Of a DNA stretch of 64,000 nt, positions 61,249 through 64,000 are shown piece by piece (position 1 is the first letter of the stretch; every line of letters begins with the position of its first letter). The DNA is taken from positions 306,216 to 370,215 of the forward strand of contig NC_018232.1 of NCBI RefSeq assembly GCF_000227135.1, written 5' to 3'. A model generated the notes under the pieces. The model searched no databases. It was not told where the DNA came from and saw only the letters and a program-made list of their open reading frames with translations. Origin of the DNA: Leishmania donovani. Taxonomy: Eukaryota; Euglenozoa; Kinetoplastea; Trypanosomatida; Trypanosomatidae. A program made the translations under genes and the position numbers.

Positions 61249-62227
61249 GGCTGCGCTCCTTTGGCGCCTGGTATGCCCGCCTTACGGCGTGGGCGCCCGG
61301 TGGCCGGTGGGTGTGTCGGGGGGCCCGCCGCTGCTGCCTGCCGGCGTTGGGCCGGGCGGGGTTGCGGGCCGCACGGCGGGGGCTTTGGGTGGCCCCGTTC
61401 GNNNNNNNNNNNNNNNNNNNNNNNNNNNNNNNNNNNNNNNNNNNNNNNNNNNNNNNNNNNNNNNNNNNNNNNNNNNNNNNNNNNNNNNNNNNNNNNNNNN
61501 GGGGTGGCGGGCCGCACGGCGGGGGCTTTGGGTGGCCCCGTTCGCGTGCCCGGCGGGGCGTTTCCTTGACCCCGCGGGAAGGCCTTTGTGTTGCGGCGGG
61601 CGGGTCGTGCGGCCACCGCGAAGGCCAGTTTTTTTTTCACGCGTTCGGGGGATTGGGGTGGGCAGAGGCGTTTTCCAGAGGGTGTGTGGCGGTGGTGGTG
61701 GTGGGGATGTCGATTTGTGGAGGCGCGCACGGTGGCACAAGTACTTGCGTGCACGGGGGTGGGTGGGTGGGGGAAGTGGCAGGGGGACCAAAGTTGGGCA
61801 AGTTCGTTTCTCTTGCCTCCCTGTGTGTGTGTTGGGCCTCCGCATGGCTGGGCGTGGTCCTCGAAGTGTGGTTGTGGCAGTGCTCGCTGCCTGTCGCATG
61901 CGTGTTTGTGTTGTTCGGGGCTCGCCATGGTGGCGATGGCTGACGGGTCATGCGCTACAAGTGCCTCTGTGCTTTTTTGTGCTTACAGTCACCCCATCAG
62001 CGGGTAGACGCACGCAATGCCCGCTAGCACTTTCGAGTAGCCGGGTGCTTGCGTGCGCTGGGGGGGGGGGTGGGGTCGCTGTAGGGGTATAAGCGAGGAG
62101 GGGAGTTCACCCGGGCGGATGCACACACAGAGGCGTGCACAAATACACCGCTGGTGCACCACACCTCTTCGCCTTCCTCGCCGCGCGTTATCTCCCATGG
62201 TCCGGCGCTGCTGGGCCCACGCCGCGC
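61249..62227. other. MST 3' flank with a third 99-N gap
   Basis: No gene supported. A 99-N gap at 61402-61500 has 38 bp of flank (61364-61401) repeated at 61507-61544, again an unmerged contig overlap. A G-run lies at about 62059-62069. On the minus strand this is the 3'UTR and spacer of MST. Confidence 0.75.
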
Positions 62228-63340
62228 TTAGTTGGGCACTGCCGGCGCCTCGATCGTGACGACGCGGCCGCTTTTGAAGTACACAGTAGCGGCCTCGCCA
62301 GCGTGGAGGTGGGCTGCGGCGCTCTGCACCTCCGCATCGGGTCTCTCGCAGGGCGCGCCGTCGACCTTCAGAGTCATGGTGTCGAGGTTTGCCTTCGGGT
62401 TGTCGCCGAGGCTAGGGGTCTGCATTTGCATGCACATGCCGTAGTCGTCGATGATGCTGCGCATTATGGGGAGGCGGAAGAGGCCGCTATACTCAGACCA
62501 GGAGCCACAGTAGAGGTACGGATGGCCCAGGCCGAGGTGGTGCACCAGGGCGATATTGATGCAGGCGGTGACGCCGCTGCCGCAGGAGAAGACGAAGCTC
62601 GACAGATCAGTCGCGTCACCCGTGCCCTGCACGACGGTCATGATGTTGTGGCGGATCTCCTCCTCACTGCGCAGCACCTTGCCGTCACCGCGTATCACGA
62701 GGTGCGACGTGTAGGGGAGGTTACGCGCGCCTTCGATGTGGCCTGGCATCTTGTCTGCGGCGTAAGGCCGTACTGTCGAGGCGAAGCGGTCGGCGGAGCG
62801 CGCGTCGGTGATGATCGCGTTGGGCGGGATCTCATCCACGAGATAGTGATGCTGAAAGGCCGTCTTGAAGGGCCAGTGCGTAGGGGGCGTCGGCGGCGAC
62901 GGGGGCTCGCCTGACTCCATCTCCAGCCCCGCAGCCTTGCAGGCCTGAAAGCCGCCGTTGATCACGTACGCCTCGGCGCCAAGAGAGTTCAGCATCCACC
63001 ACAGGCGGCATCCACCCATGGCGCCGCACTCGTCATCGTAGCAGAGCACCGGCAGCTCTCCCGCCATCCCGTTCGCCATGCACCATTCGATAAACTCAGC
63101 ACAGGGCGGTAGCGGGTGCCGGGCGGTGCTGGTGGGCACCAACTTGGAGAGGTTCGTATCCATATCGGCGCGGATGGCGCTCTTCACGTGCTCCTTCGCG
63201 TACTCAATGCTGCCGTGGTCCTTTACCTTCAAGCTGTACCGGCAGTCCACGATGCGGTACTCGGCAAGGTGGTCCTTTACCTCACACGGGTCCAGGAACA
63301 CCTTGCCCGGGTGTTTCGGCGCAGCAGCGGGAGCAGACAT
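62228..63340 (-). CDS. MST: 3-mercaptopyruvate sulfurtransferase, 370 aa
   Basis: The protein has two rhodanese-like domains (about residues 12-140 and 160-295). The catalytic loop of the second domain is SCGSGVTAC with the active Cys253, the loop type expected for mercaptopyruvate rather than thiosulfate as donor. A C-terminal extension of about 75 residues (295-370) follows, a feature known from Leishmania MST. The enzyme moves sulfur from 3-mercaptopyruvate to cyanide, thiols or thioredoxin and is linked to cysteine catabolism and redox defence; it is cytosolic. Both length and active-site numbering agree with the L. major enzyme as I remember it. It is transcribed from the minus strand, convergent with the 13 plus-strand coding regions. 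The start is the ATG at 63340, downstream of a pyrimidine tract and acceptor AG. Confidence 0.96.
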   Translation of the reverse strand: MSAPAAAPKHPGKVFLDPCEVKDHLAEYRIVDCRYSLKVKDHGSIEYAKEHVKSAIRADMDTNLSKLVPTSTARHPLPPCAEFIEWCMANGMAGELPVLCYDDECGAMGGCRLWWMLNSLGAEAYVINGGFQACKAAGLEMESGEPPSPPTPPTHWPFKTAFQHHYLVDEIPPNAIITDARSADRFASTVRPYAADKMPGHIEGARNLPYTSHLVIRGDGKVLRSEEEIRHNIMTVVQGTGDATDLSSFVFSCGSGVTACINIALVHHLGLGHPYLYCGSWSEYSGLFRLPIMRSIIDDYGMCMQMQTPSLGDNPKANLDTMTLKVDGAPCERPDAEVQSAAAHLHAGEAATVYFKSGRVVTIEAPAVPN

Positions 63341-63413
63341 ACCGAGACAGGGAGACGAAAGAGGGGCGTTAGAGAGAGACCTTTGAATATTCTTACCTGC
63401 TTGACTATCGGCT

Positions 63414-63415
63414 CT
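63414..63415 (-). promoter_or_regulatory. Candidate spliced-leader acceptor AG for MST
   Basis: Read on the minus strand, a pyrimidine-rich tract (about 63458 down to 63428) is followed by CAG at 63416-63414, about 73 bases before the start codon. Confidence 0.45.
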
Positions 63416-63472
63416 GCCCCGTAGCGTGTAAGAAGTGTGTAGGGGAGGAGGAGGAGTGTGTGCGTGGAGTGG

Positions 63473-63699
63473 CCGGCGATGACGCGCAAGCGCGCTCGCA
63501 TTTTCATGAGCATGTGGGCTGGGAAGGGGGCGGGTGGGTTGCGTGGGGCCGCCTCGCCCGATCAGCCAGCGTCGTGGCGATCACGCTGCCGTAGGCAGAT
63601 GCAGGGGGGGTGGGCTTGGGCTTATTCTGTGTTTTGCGGGGTGGGGGCGGGGGGCTGAGGACCAACCGAAAGCAAACACCATGGGAAATAAAGGCGGCG
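63473..63699 (+). repeat. 227-bp direct repeat flanking MST, copy B
   Basis: Second copy of the 61022-61248 repeat, immediately upstream of the MST 5' region. Differences cluster in the last 60 bases. Confidence 0.95.
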
Positions 63700-64000
63700 C
63701 GGCCGAAACGCGGGCGACCCTGCTGGCGGGGTGGGGTGGGTGGCAAGCCCGGGCGAAGAGACACCAAACGCAGGCGGCGCGCCGCGCTTTCATGAGCCCA
63801 CAGGGGGCCGGTGTGGCGAGGCGTGCGTTGTTGCGCGTGCTTCTTTGGTGGTGGGATGGGCGGCGCTGGCGGCGCGAAAGGTGAAAGGGGGCGGGGCGCG
63901 CGTTCGGGATCGCCGGCGGCGGGTTTCCGTCATGGGGTGGGCGGGCGGCTGGGCGAGAGTGGGGGAAGGAAAGGGGGAGGGGGATGCGCTGCCGATTTGG
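63700..64000. other. G-rich window end; nothing identified
   Basis: Very G-rich on the plus strand, without a supported gene. The base composition resembles the decayed retroposon region, but no motif was recognised. Confidence 0.5.

Noticed and set aside
61053..61943. Frames of about 290 codons spanning the 99-N gap near MST
   Set aside because: Continuity depends on unknown bases, and the sequence is Gly/Pro/Trp-rich translation of G-rich spacer on both strands.
1..64000. CRISPR arrays, integrase-type mobile elements or phage modules
   Set aside because: All repeats seen are microsatellites, paired direct repeats, assembly overlaps or retroposon remains. No regularly spaced repeat-spacer array is present and the DNA is eukaryotic.

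Overview
The window looks like nuclear DNA of a Leishmania-type trypanosomatid. Long GC-rich intronless genes lie head-to-tail on one strand. Pyrimidine tracts and AG acceptors for trans-splicing precede several start codons. Intergenic DNA is full of (CA/GT)n, (TA)n and pyrimidine microsatellites, and many proteins carry long Ser/Ala/Gly/Gln low-complexity stretches. The gene set is diagnostic: a paraflagellar-rod-family protein, a PSA-like LRR surface protein, and a 370-residue mercaptopyruvate sulfurtransferase with the Leishmania-type C-terminal extension. Species cannot be fixed from sequence alone.

Layout: 0.07-52.7 kb is one plus-strand polycistronic unit of 12 genes. In order these are a large low-complexity protein, a two-finger C2HC zinc protein, a small basic protein, a second giant low-complexity protein, a single-membrane-pass (probably mitochondrial) protein, SF3B3 (U2 snRNP splicing factor, interrupted by two assembly gaps), a short GPI-type LRR surface antigen-like protein, a 1,102-aa membrane LRR-like protein, a paraflagellar-rod-domain protein, a Ubc6/UBE2J-type tail-anchored E2, a coiled-coil low-complexity protein, membrane-anchored glutaminyl cyclase and dipeptidyl peptidase III. 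Counting both giant proteins and DPP III separately gives 13 plus-strand coding regions. At 62.2-63.3 kb mercaptopyruvate sulfurtransferase lies on the minus strand, so 52.7-62.2 kb is a convergent strand-switch region. It holds a tRNA-Arg(ACG), a shortened 5S rRNA-like sequence, a possible SIDER-like segment, and about 6 kb of decayed minus-strand sequence. That decayed stretch contains reverse-transcriptase motifs in correct order and spacing but with the catalytic residues lost (a DIRE-type dead ingi/L1Tc-clade retroposon).

The genes are not an operon in the bacterial sense. They share one Pol II transcription unit and are individually trans-spliced. The Pol III genes at the convergence point fit the usual trypanosomatid transcription-termination arrangement. 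The most notable unexplained structures are a perfect 176-bp direct repeat 7,086 bp apart bracketing glutaminyl cyclase and DPP III, and a 227-bp ~95% direct repeat 2,451 bp apart bracketing the sulfurtransferase. Four N-gaps are present; three have duplicated flanks, meaning unmerged contig overlaps. I found no CRISPR array and no convincingly new multi-gene system.
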